Of a DNA stretch of 64,000 nt, positions 28,066 to 36,414 are shown in pieces. The stretch is taken from the NCBI GenBank assembly GCA_035649635.1, contig DASRJE010000036.1, positions 3,362 to 67,361 on the forward strand, written 5' to 3'. Below the pieces are notes generated by a model that worked only from the letters and a program-made list of their open reading frames with translations, was not told the origin of the DNA and did not search any database. The stretch comes from Gp6-AA40 sp035649635 (GTDB lineage Bacteria; Acidobacteriota; Vicinamibacteria; Vicinamibacterales; UBA2999). The translations under genes were made by a program, and so were the position numbers. Position 1 is the first letter of the stretch. Each line of letters begins with the position of its first letter.

Positions 28066-29529
28066 TTATCGCGATTTGAAGAGCCCGGCAACTTCTGGTT
28101 TGACCACCTTGCCCATCGCATTGCGCGGCAGAGCCGAGACCTGTTGGAGCGCGCGCGGAATCTTGTATGGAGCGAGTTGCGGTTTCGCCCACTGCTGCAA
28201 ATCGTCGAGCGACAGCGTCGCTCCGTGTCGAAGCTCCACCGCGGCAGAGACACATTCACCCCATGCTTCGTCAGTGACCCCTACGACCGCGCATTCGGCA
28301 ATCGCTGGATGAGTCCGCAGCACCTCCTCGATCTCGAGCGCCGAGACCTTGAAGCCACCGGTCTTGATGATGTCGACGCTTGTCCGCCCCAACAGGCGAT
28401 ACGAGCCGTCCTCGACGACGGCGACATCACCGGTGCGGAACCAGCCGTCTCGGAAGGCCGCTGTCGTTTCATCAGGACGCTTCCAGTATTCGAGAAACAC
28501 GGACGCACCCCGCACTTCCAATTCACCCGGCGTTCCCGTTTCTACCTCGCTGCCTGCTTCGTTCACGAGCCTGACCTCGACGCCTGGTAGCGGTGTTCCG
28601 ACACAACCCGGGCGGCGCTCTCCGTTCAACGGATTCGCCAGCGCCATGCCGATCTCAGTCATCCCATAGCGCTCGAGCAAGGTGTGACCGCTGATCTCGC
28701 GCCATCGTTCGAGTGTTTTCACCGGAAGTGCCGCCGAACCAGACATCATGAGACGGAGCCTGCGCACTCCATCCGACCGCTGACGACGAACCTCCGGTGT
28801 CGCCGCATCCCACGAGGCGATCAGCCGGTGATAAATCGTCGGGACAGCGGTAAATACCGTGACCTCGCCTGACGCCAGCCGCTCCCACACGCGCTCGGCG
28901 TCGAAGGCGGGTGCTATTTCACAGGTCGCCCGCACGGCCAGCGCCGAACCAAGACCGTTGATGATGCCGTGCACGTGATGAAGTGGAAGCACGAGCAACA
29001 GATGATCGGACGGCGTCCAGCGCCACGCCTCCACCAGCGAGGCGATCTGCGCACCGATGACCTGATGCGTCGAGACGACGCCCTTCGGTCGACCGGTCGT
29101 GCCGCTCGTGTAGATGATCATCGCGCGACGATTCGAGCCTAGATGCGGCAAACCATCTGCCGGCCTCGCGCGCAGCGCATCGTCTGCTGCAACAAAGCGC
29201 GCGTGGGCCGCGCGAGCGATCGGCGCTAGCGCCGTCGCGGAGGCCTTGTCACCCACCACCACGGCTGCTCCTGAATCGCGGATGACGTACTCGAGCTCGG
29301 CGGGTGGATGTGAGACGGCCAGAGGCACGGCAACGCCACCCGCGCGCCAGATACCACGTTGCACTGCCGCATACGCAAAACTCGGGTGCACGAGGAACGC
29401 GACGCGAGTCTGGTTGAGATCCTCGTTGTCTGCGAGCAGCGATCCAGCGACGCGCTTCGAGGCGTCGTCCAGGTCGTCGTAAGTGAACGCACCGTCTGAC
29501 GCGATGATCGCGCGCCGCGGGTTGGTCAT
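28066..29529 (-). CDS. matB: malonyl-CoA synthetase-like acyl-CoA ligase
   Basis: ANL-superfamily ligase, ~487 residues, cytoplasmic. AMP-binding P-loop IIYTSGTTGRPKG near residues 141-153 (numbered from TTG 29538), A5 motif LLERYGMTEIGMALANPL, A7 RTGDVAV, hinge GRTSVDIIKTGGFKV and A10 lysine in LPRNAMGKVVK. The GMTEIGMALxNPL...PGxVGxPLPGVEVRL pattern is characteristic of MatB/ACSF3 malonyl-CoA synthetases, so malonate is the likely substrate; related short dicarboxylates are possible. ATG 29529 preferred over TTG 29538. No malonate transporter or decarboxylase nearby. Confidence 0.82.
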   Translation of the reverse strand: MTNPRRAIIASDGAFTYDDLDDASKRVAGSLLADNEDLNQTRVAFLVHPSFAYAAVQRGIWRAGGVAVPLAVSHPPAELEYVIRDSGAAVVVGDKASATALAPIARAAHARFVAADDALRARPADGLPHLGSNRRAMIIYTSGTTGRPKGVVSTHQVIGAQIASLVEAWRWTPSDHLLLVLPLHHVHGIINGLGSALAVRATCEIAPAFDAERVWERLASGEVTVFTAVPTIYHRLIASWDAATPEVRRQRSDGVRRLRLMMSGSAALPVKTLERWREISGHTLLERYGMTEIGMALANPLNGERRPGCVGTPLPGVEVRLVNEAGSEVETGTPGELEVRGASVFLEYWKRPDETTAAFRDGWFRTGDVAVVEDGSYRLLGRTSVDIIKTGGFKVSALEIEEVLRTHPAIAECAVVGVTDEAWGECVSAAVELRHGATLSLDDLQQWAKPQLAPYKIPRALQQVSALPRNAMGKVVKPEVAGLFKSR

Positions 29530-29549
29530 CGAAGACAAGATACTATGAT
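29522..29549 (+). promoter_or_regulatory. possible promoter for the peroxiredoxin gene
   Basis: TTGGTC (29522-29527), 16-nt spacer, TATGAT (29544-29549), 31 nt before the ATG at 29580, with SD-like GGAGAG in between. It overlaps the matB 5' end, so the two divergent genes share this region. Weak -35. Confidence 0.35.
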
Positions 29550-29579
29550 GTCGTTCCGCATCGTTCAGGAGAGCCGCGC

Positions 29580-30041
29580 ATGGCGTTGATTGATCCAGGG
29601 AAGAAGGCTCCAGCGTTCACGTTGAAAGACCAGCACGGGACGGCTCATCGTCTGTCCGACTACGCTGGCAAACCTGTCGTTCTCTACTTCTATCCCAAGG
29701 ACGATACGCCCGGCTGCACGCAGGAAACCTGTGACTTCGAGGCACGGCTGCCTGCGCTCGGCAAGAAGAAGGCCGTCGTGTTTGGCGTCAGCATCCTGGA
29801 CGAAAAGAGCAAGGCGAAGTTCGCGACCAAGCACGGCATCACCTTTCCGCTGCTCGCCGACGCCGATCATGCGGTGGCCGAGAAGTACGGCGTGTGGCAG
29901 GAGAAGTCACGCTACGGCCGGAAATACATGGGCATCGCGCGCACGACGTATCTGATTGGCCCGGACGGCAAAGTCGTCCAGCGTTGGGACAACGTCAAAG
30001 TCGATGGGCACGCGGAGGCGGTGGCTGACGCGATCGTATGA
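29580..30041 (+). CDS. bcp: thioredoxin-dependent peroxiredoxin (BCP/PrxQ)
   Basis: 153-residue cytoplasmic peroxidase of the BCP/PrxQ group. The active-site motif TPGCTQETC contains peroxidatic Cys46 and the resolving Cys51 typical of atypical 2-Cys PrxQ. FYPKDDTPG upstream and SKYGRKYMGIARTTYLIG-like segment (SRYGRKYMGIARTTYLI) downstream complete the family pattern. It detoxifies hydrogen peroxide and alkyl hydroperoxides. Convergent with the methyltransferase gene. Confidence 0.95.
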   Translation: MALIDPGKKAPAFTLKDQHGTAHRLSDYAGKPVVLYFYPKDDTPGCTQETCDFEARLPALGKKKAVVFGVSILDEKSKAKFATKHGITFPLLADADHAVAEKYGVWQEKSRYGRKYMGIARTTYLIGPDGKVVQRWDNVKVDGHAEAVADAIV

Positions 30042-30056
30042 GTCCTCTCCGTTGAT

Positions 30057-30884
30057 TCACACGCCGAGTTTTGTCACGACCGCCTGTCCCGTCAGGAGAT
30101 GAAGAACACGAAAGCCGGTATTGCTGACGACGAACTCGTCGACAGCCTTCTTCACGCCTTCGCAGGTCGTCGTCCCGTAGTCGTCGGCGACGATGACGCC
30201 GCCTGACACCATGCGCGGACCGAAAAACTCGAGGCAGTAGCGCGTAATCGGGTAGACATCAACGTCGAGATGCACGAGGCCGAAGCGGCGCTCAGCGGCG
30301 AAGGTTGGTGCCGTGTCGCGAATGTCACCGACCTCCACGCGCACAAACGAGAATCCGCGCAGGTACTTCGCTACTTTCTCTGCCTTGACGCGAGTGAATT
30401 GCTCGCCGGGCCGGTGCAGCCCGTCGAGACTCTCGTCGACCTCGACATGGCCCTGGAAGGTGTCGCAGACGTAGAACGGGATTTCGCGTTGACGCCGTCG
30501 AAGCGCCTCCGCGACAAACCATGCGGAACCGCCACGGTACACGCCCACTTCGGCGACCGCCTGCGCAGCAGCGGGCAACCAGTCGACGGCTTGCCACAGT
30601 GTGTAGAGCCGATCGACGTTGAGATACGTGCGCCCGTCGCCAATCACACGCGCCGCGACGTCGCCGAACGGCATGAGCTGCCGTATGTCGATCCTCTTGA
30701 ATGCTTCCCGCCAGTAGTACTCGTGCTCGCGGGCTTGACGCAGGAACTCGGCGTCCTGCGCCATGCGCTCCTGGCGCTCGAGCAACTCACGAACCTGCTC
30801 GCGCGACGCCGCCAGCTTCGACCGTAGTTTTGCGTTCTCGATCGCGTATCGCCTGAACCAGGGAAGCTTGATGAGCAGCGACAT
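30057..30884 (-). CDS. TylF/MycF-type O-methyltransferase
   Basis: 275 residues. The first ~55 residues are charged and helical (probable coiled coil). SAM-binding motif EVGVYRGGSAWFVAEAL near 113-129 and the metal-binding acidic pair in HLDVDVYPITRYCLEFFGPRM with DDYG downstream match the TylF/macrocin O-methyltransferase family. Substrate is unknown; no sugar or polyketide genes surround it. Followed at 18 nt upstream by the PEGA gene on the same strand. Confidence 0.85.
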   Translation of the reverse strand: MSLLIKLPWFRRYAIENAKLRSKLAASREQVRELLERQERMAQDAEFLRQAREHEYYWREAFKRIDIRQLMPFGDVAARVIGDGRTYLNVDRLYTLWQAVDWLPAAAQAVAEVGVYRGGSAWFVAEALRRRQREIPFYVCDTFQGHVEVDESLDGLHRPGEQFTRVKAEKVAKYLRGFSFVRVEVGDIRDTAPTFAAERRFGLVHLDVDVYPITRYCLEFFGPRMVSGGVIVADDYGTTTCEGVKKAVDEFVVSNTGFRVLHLLTGQAVVTKLGV

Positions 30885-30901
30885 CGCATTCGCTCATGCC
30901 G

Positions 30902-31669
30902 CTACTGCGACAGTTTCTGCCTCGCCTTTTCGACGTCGCGATGAAAGACGAACAGTCGATCCGCGTTCCCGTCGGGATCGGTGAAGTTGAATTGCCTGCC
31001 CTTCCGCAGCTTGACACGCAGATTCTTGTCCTGGTAGTCGACCTGAAATGATTCGAGATCGCTGAATGGCGCGGTGAACCCGTCCTCCTTGTCCGCGGTC
31101 TCGTATCGAATGCCGTCGACGGTTGCGACGAGCCGCCCGCGGCACGAGCCCACGCGATGCTTGTGCACCACGGCGAGAGCCGCGTCGAGGCGGACCTCCC
31201 GAAAGCGGAAAGTCAGATCGCGAGGGCCGGGCTCCACGTCGATCGTCTGCGCGATACCGTCGAACCCCTCGGCGGTCACGTTGATTTGGTGTGTTCCAGG
31301 CTTCACGCTCTCCGCCGTCAGCGGCGTCGTGCCAACGAACTGCCGGTCGATGAACACCTGCGCCCGTGGCACGTCCGCGTCGATGCGCAACGTGCCGAGC
31401 TCGGCAACTGTCTCAATCGGCGCGGCCGGCGCTGGAGATGATGCCCGTCCAGCGGTTGATGGTCTGGCCGGCCGGCGCGACGGTGTCGGCGCGGCAGGCC
31501 GCTCGGGTGTTTCCGCGCGAGGCGTCGCAGGCGGAGTGACCGGCGCCGAGGACGTTGGGGCGGGAGTGACTACGCGCTCCACGCGAGGACGTGTGGAGTT
31601 CACAATCACGAGCACACCAATAACCAATGCGAAACCGAAAGTAGCAACAGCGAGGACGCGACGGGACAC
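30902..31669 (-). CDS. PEGA domain protein, membrane-anchored
   Basis: 255 residues: short cytoplasmic start, one TM (VLAVATFGFALVIGVLVIV), a Pro/Ala/Ser-rich linker (about 30-88), and a PEGA domain (LRIDADVPRAQVFIDRQFVGTTPL, about 92-115, then PGTHQINVTAEGF). The C-terminal third (RGRLVATVDGIRYETADKEDGF) is uncharacterised and resembles segments seen after PEGA domains in kinase-like proteins. Likely exposed in the periplasm. Confidence 0.8.
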   Translation of the reverse strand: MSRRVLAVATFGFALVIGVLVIVNSTRPRVERVVTPAPTSSAPVTPPATPRAETPERPAAPTPSRRPARPSTAGRASSPAPAAPIETVAELGTLRIDADVPRAQVFIDRQFVGTTPLTAESVKPGTHQINVTAEGFDGIAQTIDVEPGPRDLTFRFREVRLDAALAVVHKHRVGSCRGRLVATVDGIRYETADKEDGFTAPFSDLESFQVDYQDKNLRVKLRKGRQFNFTDPDGNADRLFVFHRDVEKARQKLSQ

Positions 31670-31739
31670 ACGCCGATTCTACGTGACCGACGCTTCAACT
31701 AGAATGCGTCCGACGCCGGAGCGGCAGTTCGGCGTCGGC

Positions 31740-31836
31740 GTCGACTCGGGACTCGGGACTCGGGATTCGGGGCTCGGGACGCGGGATTCGGGGCTCGGGA
31801 TTCGGGACTCGGGGCTCGGGATTCGGGAACCGAGGT
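31740..31836. repeat. GGGACTCGGGATTC array, one arm only
   Basis: Tandem degenerate units of 7-8 nt: GGGACTCGGGACTCGGGATT, then GGGGCTCGGGACGCGGGATT and so on for about 95 nt. Unlike the spacers in the ribosomal operon, no facing complementary arm is present. Fills most of the spacer before the gene at 31875. Confidence 0.75.
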
Positions 31837-31874
31837 CCTGTTCAAGATTCGCGTCAGCATAGCGGAGGGATCAC

Positions 31875-32801
31875 ATGAAAGCGCATGCCGCACAAGCGGC
31901 AGCGGTTGTCCTGCTCGTTGCGATCGGCGGCACCTTCACGATGGCGGAGGCGCAAGTGGACTTCACCGGGCAGTGGGCGCCTCTTTACCAGGAGGACACG
32001 ATCGAGCGCGTGCCCGGTCCCGAACTCGGCGACTATACCGGCCTGCCACTAACCGAGGCGGGACGGCTTCGCGCCGACAGCTGGGACGCGGATCGCATTT
32101 CGGTCGTCCAGGAGTATCAGTGCCGTCCTCACTCGGTCGATTACGGACTTCGCGGCCTCGCGCCGATCCGTGTGTGGGCCGATTACGACGAGGCAACGCA
32201 GCGGATTGTCGCGTTCAACGTCCACATCGGCGCTTACGAAAACAAGCGGACGATCTACCTCGACGGCCGTCCACATCCTCCCGACTACGCCGCCCATACG
32301 TTTCAAGGGTTTTCGACCGGCGTGTGGGAGGGCAATACGTTGACCATCACGACCACACACCTCAAAGCGAATTACCTCCGCCGTAACGGTGTTCCTCGCA
32401 GCGCGAAGGCACGGCTGACGGAGCATTGGACTCTGCATCGCACGTATCTGACGATCACGAGCGTGCTCGAGGATCCAGTCGTGCTCACCGAACCGCTGGT
32501 CCGCAGCCAGACGTGGTTCCTGGATCCGGGACAACGCGCCGGCCTCTTTCCCTGTGAATACGTGCCCGAAGTGCCCGCGCCTCCAGGCACCGTTCCGCAT
32601 CATCTTCCTGGCACGAATCCAAATCTCAAGGAGTATCTCGATTGGTACGCCATCCCCGCCGAGGCCGCTCGCGGCGGCGCGGAGACGCTCTATCCCGAGT
32701 ATCAGCTGAAGCTGGAAAAGATCTACACGCCCAAAGACAAATGTGAGCGCTATTGCAACTGCGTCGGTTTTGGCGGCTGTCTTTCCGTGACGGGTCCATG
32801 A
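31875..32801 (+). CDS. secreted protein of unknown function (acidobacterial family)
   Basis: 308 residues with signal peptide (cleavage after ...TMAEA). Motifs: VDFTGQWAPLY at the mature start, GVWEGNTLTITTTHLKANYLRRNGVPRS in the middle and VLEDPVVLTEPLVRSQTW. This family is common and usually annotated hypothetical. Homologous segments occur in the proteins at 33769-34563 and 49901-50962 of this window. Cys-rich C-terminus (CERYCNCVGFGGC). It is coupled by ATGA to the following metallo-hydrolase gene. Confidence 0.7.
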   Translation: MKAHAAQAAAVVLLVAIGGTFTMAEAQVDFTGQWAPLYQEDTIERVPGPELGDYTGLPLTEAGRLRADSWDADRISVVQEYQCRPHSVDYGLRGLAPIRVWADYDEATQRIVAFNVHIGAYENKRTIYLDGRPHPPDYAAHTFQGFSTGVWEGNTLTITTTHLKANYLRRNGVPRSAKARLTEHWTLHRTYLTITSVLEDPVVLTEPLVRSQTWFLDPGQRAGLFPCEYVPEVPAPPGTVPHHLPGTNPNLKEYLDWYAIPAEAARGGAETLYPEYQLKLEKIYTPKDKCERYCNCVGFGGCLSVTGP

Positions 32802-33772
32802 AGATTGCCCGGATGAGACACCACGCACTCTCTGCATTTACGTTCGCTGCGATCGTCATTCGAATCGGCACGGCCCTGCATGCCGGCCAGCCGACTGCCG
32901 CACCATCGCCCGTCGGCCTGCTTCACGTCCAACGCAGCGTGCACATGCTCGTCGTGAACGGCATGAACATCGCCATCCAGGTTGGCGACGACGGCGTGCT
33001 GCTCGTCGACGCGGCGACCGCCGCGGTGGCGCCGCAGGTGATCGCGGCGATCCGGACGCTGTCCTCCAAGCCGATTCACACCATCGTCAATACGCACGTT
33101 CATGCCGATCACACTGGTGGCAACGAGTCGCTGGTCAAGCAGCGCGGTACCGGCGCCGCACAACCAGTTCGCGTCATGGCGCATCAGTCAGTGCAGGAGC
33201 GAATGATCGCGGCGGCCCCGCCCGGTGGTTCAACCGGCGGATTCCGGTTGAACGCCGCCATCACGCTGCCGATCAACAACACCTACGACACGCCGACCAA
33301 GGACTTCTTCCTGAACGGCGAGGCCGTGATGATTTATCACGCGCCCAAAGCACACACCGACGGCGACAGCCTCGTGCACTTCCGCGCGTCCGACGTGATC
33401 GCGGTTGGCGACGTCTTCAGCCCAGATCGTTATCCCGTCATCGACCTCGCAACCGGCGGATCGGTTCAGGGCCTCATTGCGGCGCTGAACCACGTCCTCG
33501 AGATCACGGTGCCGGCGCGTTTCCAGGAAGGTGGCACGTTCGTGATTCCCGGACATGGTCGCCTCTCAGACGAAGCGGACGTCGTCGAGTACCGGGACAT
33601 GGTCACGATCATTCGCGACCGCGTGCAGGATCTGATTCAGAAAGGGCTGACGTTTGAACAAGTGAAAGCGGCACGTCCGTCGCGCGACTACGATTCGGAA
33701 TATGACGGCGACGGCGGATCGTCGCCAGATGCGTTCGTCGAAGCGATCTTTCGAAGCTTGAAGGCTCAATGA
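32798..33772 (+). CDS. exported MBL-fold metallo-hydrolase
   Basis: 324 residues. N-terminal signal-like segment (ALSAFTFAAIVIRIGTALHA). Zinc motif THVHADHTGGN with H100, H102, D104, H105; further ligands are likely in the APKAHTDGDSLVHF and GDVFSPDRYP segments and VIPGHGRL. ATG at 32798 overlaps the previous stop (ATGA). Substrate unknown; in this operon it is flanked by two related secreted proteins, so it may act on a periplasmic substrate. Confidence 0.85.
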   Translation: MKIARMRHHALSAFTFAAIVIRIGTALHAGQPTAAPSPVGLLHVQRSVHMLVVNGMNIAIQVGDDGVLLVDAATAAVAPQVIAAIRTLSSKPIHTIVNTHVHADHTGGNESLVKQRGTGAAQPVRVMAHQSVQERMIAAAPPGGSTGGFRLNAAITLPINNTYDTPTKDFFLNGEAVMIYHAPKAHTDGDSLVHFRASDVIAVGDVFSPDRYPVIDLATGGSVQGLIAALNHVLEITVPARFQEGGTFVIPGHGRLSDEADVVEYRDMVTIIRDRVQDLIQKGLTFEQVKAARPSRDYDSEYDGDGGSSPDAFVEAIFRSLKAQ

Positions 33773-34563
33773 GACTCACTACAGCGACTCTTCTCCTCGT
33801 GTGTGCCTCGCTCTCGGCGCCGGTCTTCGCGCAAGGACCGCCACCGGGCGGAAGGGGTGCGGCGCCGCCTCGCTCAGCGCGCGAAGCGGCGCCCGTCGAC
33901 TTCACCGGCTACTGGGTGTCGGTCGTCACCGAGGATTGGCGATGGCGCATGGTGACGCCGGCGAAGGGCGACTTCGCTGGCGTACCGCTGACACCAGCGG
34001 CACGCAAGATTGGGCTGGCATGGGACCCGGCGAAAGACGAAGCCGCCAAGGAACAATGCAAAGCGTACGGGGCTGGCTCGATCATGCGTGTGCCCGGTCG
34101 TCTGCACATCACCTGGCAGGACGACGACACACTCAAGATCGAGACGGATGCCGGCACACAGACACGGCTGCTGCGCTTTCGCGGCGGAGCGACAGACCCT
34201 CGCCCCACATGGCAGGGCAATTCCGTCGCACAATGGGAAGGCATCGTGCGCGGCACCGGCGCGCCCGACTTTCTTCCGATCGCGCTCAATCCTCGCGAGG
34301 GTACTCGCGGTCGTTCGCTCGAGGTCGTGACCACGAACCTCCGACCGGGATATCTCCGCAAGAATGGAGTGCCCTACGGTGCGCGCACAACCGTACGCGA
34401 GTACTACGACTTGTTCTCGGAACGGAACGGCGACATCTGGTTCACCGTCACCACCATCGTCGAGGATCCGGAGAACCTGACGGAGCCGTTCGTGACGAGC
34501 ACGAACTTCAAGAAGCAGGCCGACGCGACCGGGTGGAATCCCCGGCCGTGTACGGCCCGCTGA
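33769..34563 (+). CDS. secreted protein of unknown function, related to the 31875 product
   Basis: 264 residues with signal peptide ending VFAQ. Shares the pattern VDFTGYWVSVVTEDWRWRM, the TNLRPGYLRKNGVPYG block and VEDPENLTEPFVTS with the protein encoded two genes upstream. ATG overlaps the MBL stop by 4 bp, so the three genes form one coupled operon. Probably binds or processes a shared periplasmic ligand, but that is inference. Confidence 0.7.
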   Translation: MRLTTATLLLVCASLSAPVFAQGPPPGGRGAAPPRSAREAAPVDFTGYWVSVVTEDWRWRMVTPAKGDFAGVPLTPAARKIGLAWDPAKDEAAKEQCKAYGAGSIMRVPGRLHITWQDDDTLKIETDAGTQTRLLRFRGGATDPRPTWQGNSVAQWEGIVRGTGAPDFLPIALNPREGTRGRSLEVVTTNLRPGYLRKNGVPYGARTTVREYYDLFSERNGDIWFTVTTIVEDPENLTEPFVTSTNFKKQADATGWNPRPCTAR

Positions 34564-34567
34564 CGAT

Positions 34568-34823
34568 CTACTTCCGCTCGGCGAATGTGATCAGATAGCC
34601 GTCCGGGTCGGCCACGACCGGGATATTCCTCGATCGCCGGCCCCGGCGCGTTCAGGAAGATCTGGACTGGCCCCGATCGAACGATGGCGAAGACGTAGGG
34701 TTCGGCCTCGGGAACGGTCGTCTCGATTTCGAAGCCGAGACGATCGCGGTAAAACGCGACGGCTCGCGCGACATCGGAGACGACGAGGTTGGAGTGAGCC
34801 CCGCTAGCTACGGCGGGGAACAT
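34568..34823 (-). pseudogene. VOC/glyoxalase-family gene with internal deletion and frameshift
   Basis: The 5' part (from ATG 34823) reads SNLVVSDVARAVAFYRDRLGFEIE and continues to NAPGPAIEEY; the 3' end reads VVADPDGYLITFAERK then stop, which is the standard VOC C-terminus, but in another frame. The ORF is 256 nt instead of about 370-390, so roughly 120-130 nt are missing and the frame is lost at about 34625-34635. Not functional. Confidence 0.75.
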
Positions 34824-34858
34824 ATCACCCAACCAGTCAGACCTGCTAGACTGGGGCA

Positions 34859-35701
34859 GTGTCCGGCCTTTTCGCGCGGCGACCACTGGTTCTCGTGCTG
34901 GCGGTGATAACGCTGCTGGCCGTGTCGGTCGCCGTCCAGGCGCAATTCCGGCAGCGCGGCGGGTTCCCGCGCGGATTCGGCGTGCGCGTCGCCAAGCCGG
35001 AAGACTTCGTTGGCGGCTTCCAGTTTTGCCGGGTCGCGTTCGCCGCCGACTATCGAGGCGACGGCGGCAACTGGAGCGTCGACTATCCTCGCGCAGATAT
35101 CAACCTGTCGATTCGGCTCGCCGAGCTGACCAAGGCATACGTGAGCATGGACTCGGGCGGCGAGCCCATTCCGCTGCTCATCCGCCTTACCGACGATGTG
35201 ATGTTCGAGTGCCCATTCATCATGATGACCGAGGTCGGCTCGGCATTGATCAGTGACGAAGAAGCGGCTCGCCTGCGGCTCTACCTTCAGAAGGGCGGCT
35301 TCCTCTGGGCCGATGACTTCTGGGGAACCTTAGCGTGGGACTGGTGGGTAGCGCAGTTCAACAAGGTGCTGCCGCTGTCGGAGTATCCGATCGTCGATCT
35401 CCCGCCGAACCATCCGTTGTTCTCGGCGCAGTTCCAAATCTCGAAGGTGCCGCAGATCGCTTCGATTGGACACTGGGCGAGCACTGGCGGTGGAACGTCG
35501 GAGCGATACGAAGACAGCGCCGTCGCGCACGCGCGAGCTGTACTCGACAAGCACGGCAACATCATGGTGCTGATGACGCACAACACCGATCTGGGCGACT
35601 CATTCGAGCGCGAAGCAGACGACCCGCAGTACTTTTATCAGATGTCCGTGCCCGGCTACGCGTTCGGCGTCAATACGCTGCTTTACGCACTCACGCATTG
35701 A
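34859..35701 (+). CDS. DUF4159 domain-containing exported protein (second copy)
   Basis: 280 residues, GTG start at 34859. Signal peptide (LVLVLAVITLLAVSVAVQA). Shares with 27226-28056: FCRVAFAADYRGDGG, VDYPRADINLSIRLAELT, GGFLWADDFWGTLAWDWW, and the end MVLMTHNTDLGDSFEREADDPQYFYQ...GVNTLLYALTH. Function unknown. Both copies neighbour exported proteins, suggesting a role at the envelope. Confidence 0.85.
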   Translation: MSGLFARRPLVLVLAVITLLAVSVAVQAQFRQRGGFPRGFGVRVAKPEDFVGGFQFCRVAFAADYRGDGGNWSVDYPRADINLSIRLAELTKAYVSMDSGGEPIPLLIRLTDDVMFECPFIMMTEVGSALISDEEAARLRLYLQKGGFLWADDFWGTLAWDWWVAQFNKVLPLSEYPIVDLPPNHPLFSAQFQISKVPQIASIGHWASTGGGTSERYEDSAVAHARAVLDKHGNIMVLMTHNTDLGDSFEREADDPQYFYQMSVPGYAFGVNTLLYALTH

Positions 35702-35719
35702 AGCGAGCCAAAGACGCTT

Positions 35720-35815
35720 GTCAACTCCCAACCTCCAATTCCCAGTTCCCAGTTCCCAATACAACTCCTGACTGCCGTTTGGGATTTGGGAGTTGGCGTT
35801 TTGGGAGTTGGCGCG
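35720..35815. repeat. AACTCCCAACCTCCAATTCCC array, facing arms
   Basis: Left arm CAACTCCCAACCTCCAATTC, CCAGTTCCCAGTTCCC; centre about AATACAACTCCTGACTGCCG; right arm TTTGGGATTTGGGAGTTGG. The arms are imperfect reverse complements of each other and the element fills the space between two convergent genes. Confidence 0.7.
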
Positions 35816-35819
35816 TCGT

Positions 35820-36410
35820 TCAGCTTCGGAATGGCCCCTCGATGGTGATCTCGCTGATCGGCTTGCGGCTATTCGGTGACTCGCGGGCCTGGAAATCTTC
35901 CGGCAGCACGGTGATCGGACCGGGGCGCCCGACCGCGGCCATGGCTTCAACCTGAAAATCGTCCGGGATATTCATCGTCGTCCTGGCGCGCGCGTAGTCG
36001 AAGCCAGCCATGCCGTGCACGACAAGTCCGCTGATGGTGCCTTGCAGCGCCAGATTCTCCCACGCGGCGCCGGTGTCGTAGCTGTGCGTGACCAGTGGAC
36101 GTCCGGTCTGCTCGTTCGTCTTTCGTGAGATGAAGAGCAGGAGCACCGCCGCGTTGCGACACCAGATTTGATTCCGTTCGACGAGCAGATTGAAGAACAG
36201 GGGCCAGTGTTCCGTGTCGCGGTGCGCGTAGAGGATTCGACAGGGATAGGAGTTGCCAGAGGAGGGCGCCCAACGTGCCGCCTCGAACAGCACATCGAGC
36301 TCGGCCTGTGAAATCGACTCGCCCGACATCGCTCGCGGCGACCATCGATCGAGGAACAGCGGATCGACTGGATGGTCGGCCTTGCGATGATCGCGCCCCC
36401 GCATCGGCAC
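35820..36410 (-). CDS. nitroreductase family protein
   Basis: 196 residues. FMN-dependent nitroreductase fold: N-terminal LFLDRWSPRAMSGE, then AELDVLFEAARWAPSSGNSYPCRILYA (about 37-63) which holds the FMN-phosphate contacts, and later AAWENLALQGTISGLVVHGMAGFD. Start GTG at 36410 or ATG at 36404; I keep the longer. Likely reduces nitro or quinone substrates; physiological substrate unknown. Confidence 0.85.
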   Translation of the reverse strand: MPMRGRDHRKADHPVDPLFLDRWSPRAMSGESISQAELDVLFEAARWAPSSGNSYPCRILYAHRDTEHWPLFFNLLVERNQIWCRNAAVLLLFISRKTNEQTGRPLVTHSYDTGAAWENLALQGTISGLVVHGMAGFDYARARTTMNIPDDFQVEAMAAVGRPGPITVLPEDFQARESPNSRKPISEITIEGPFRS

Positions 36411-36414
36411 GGCG

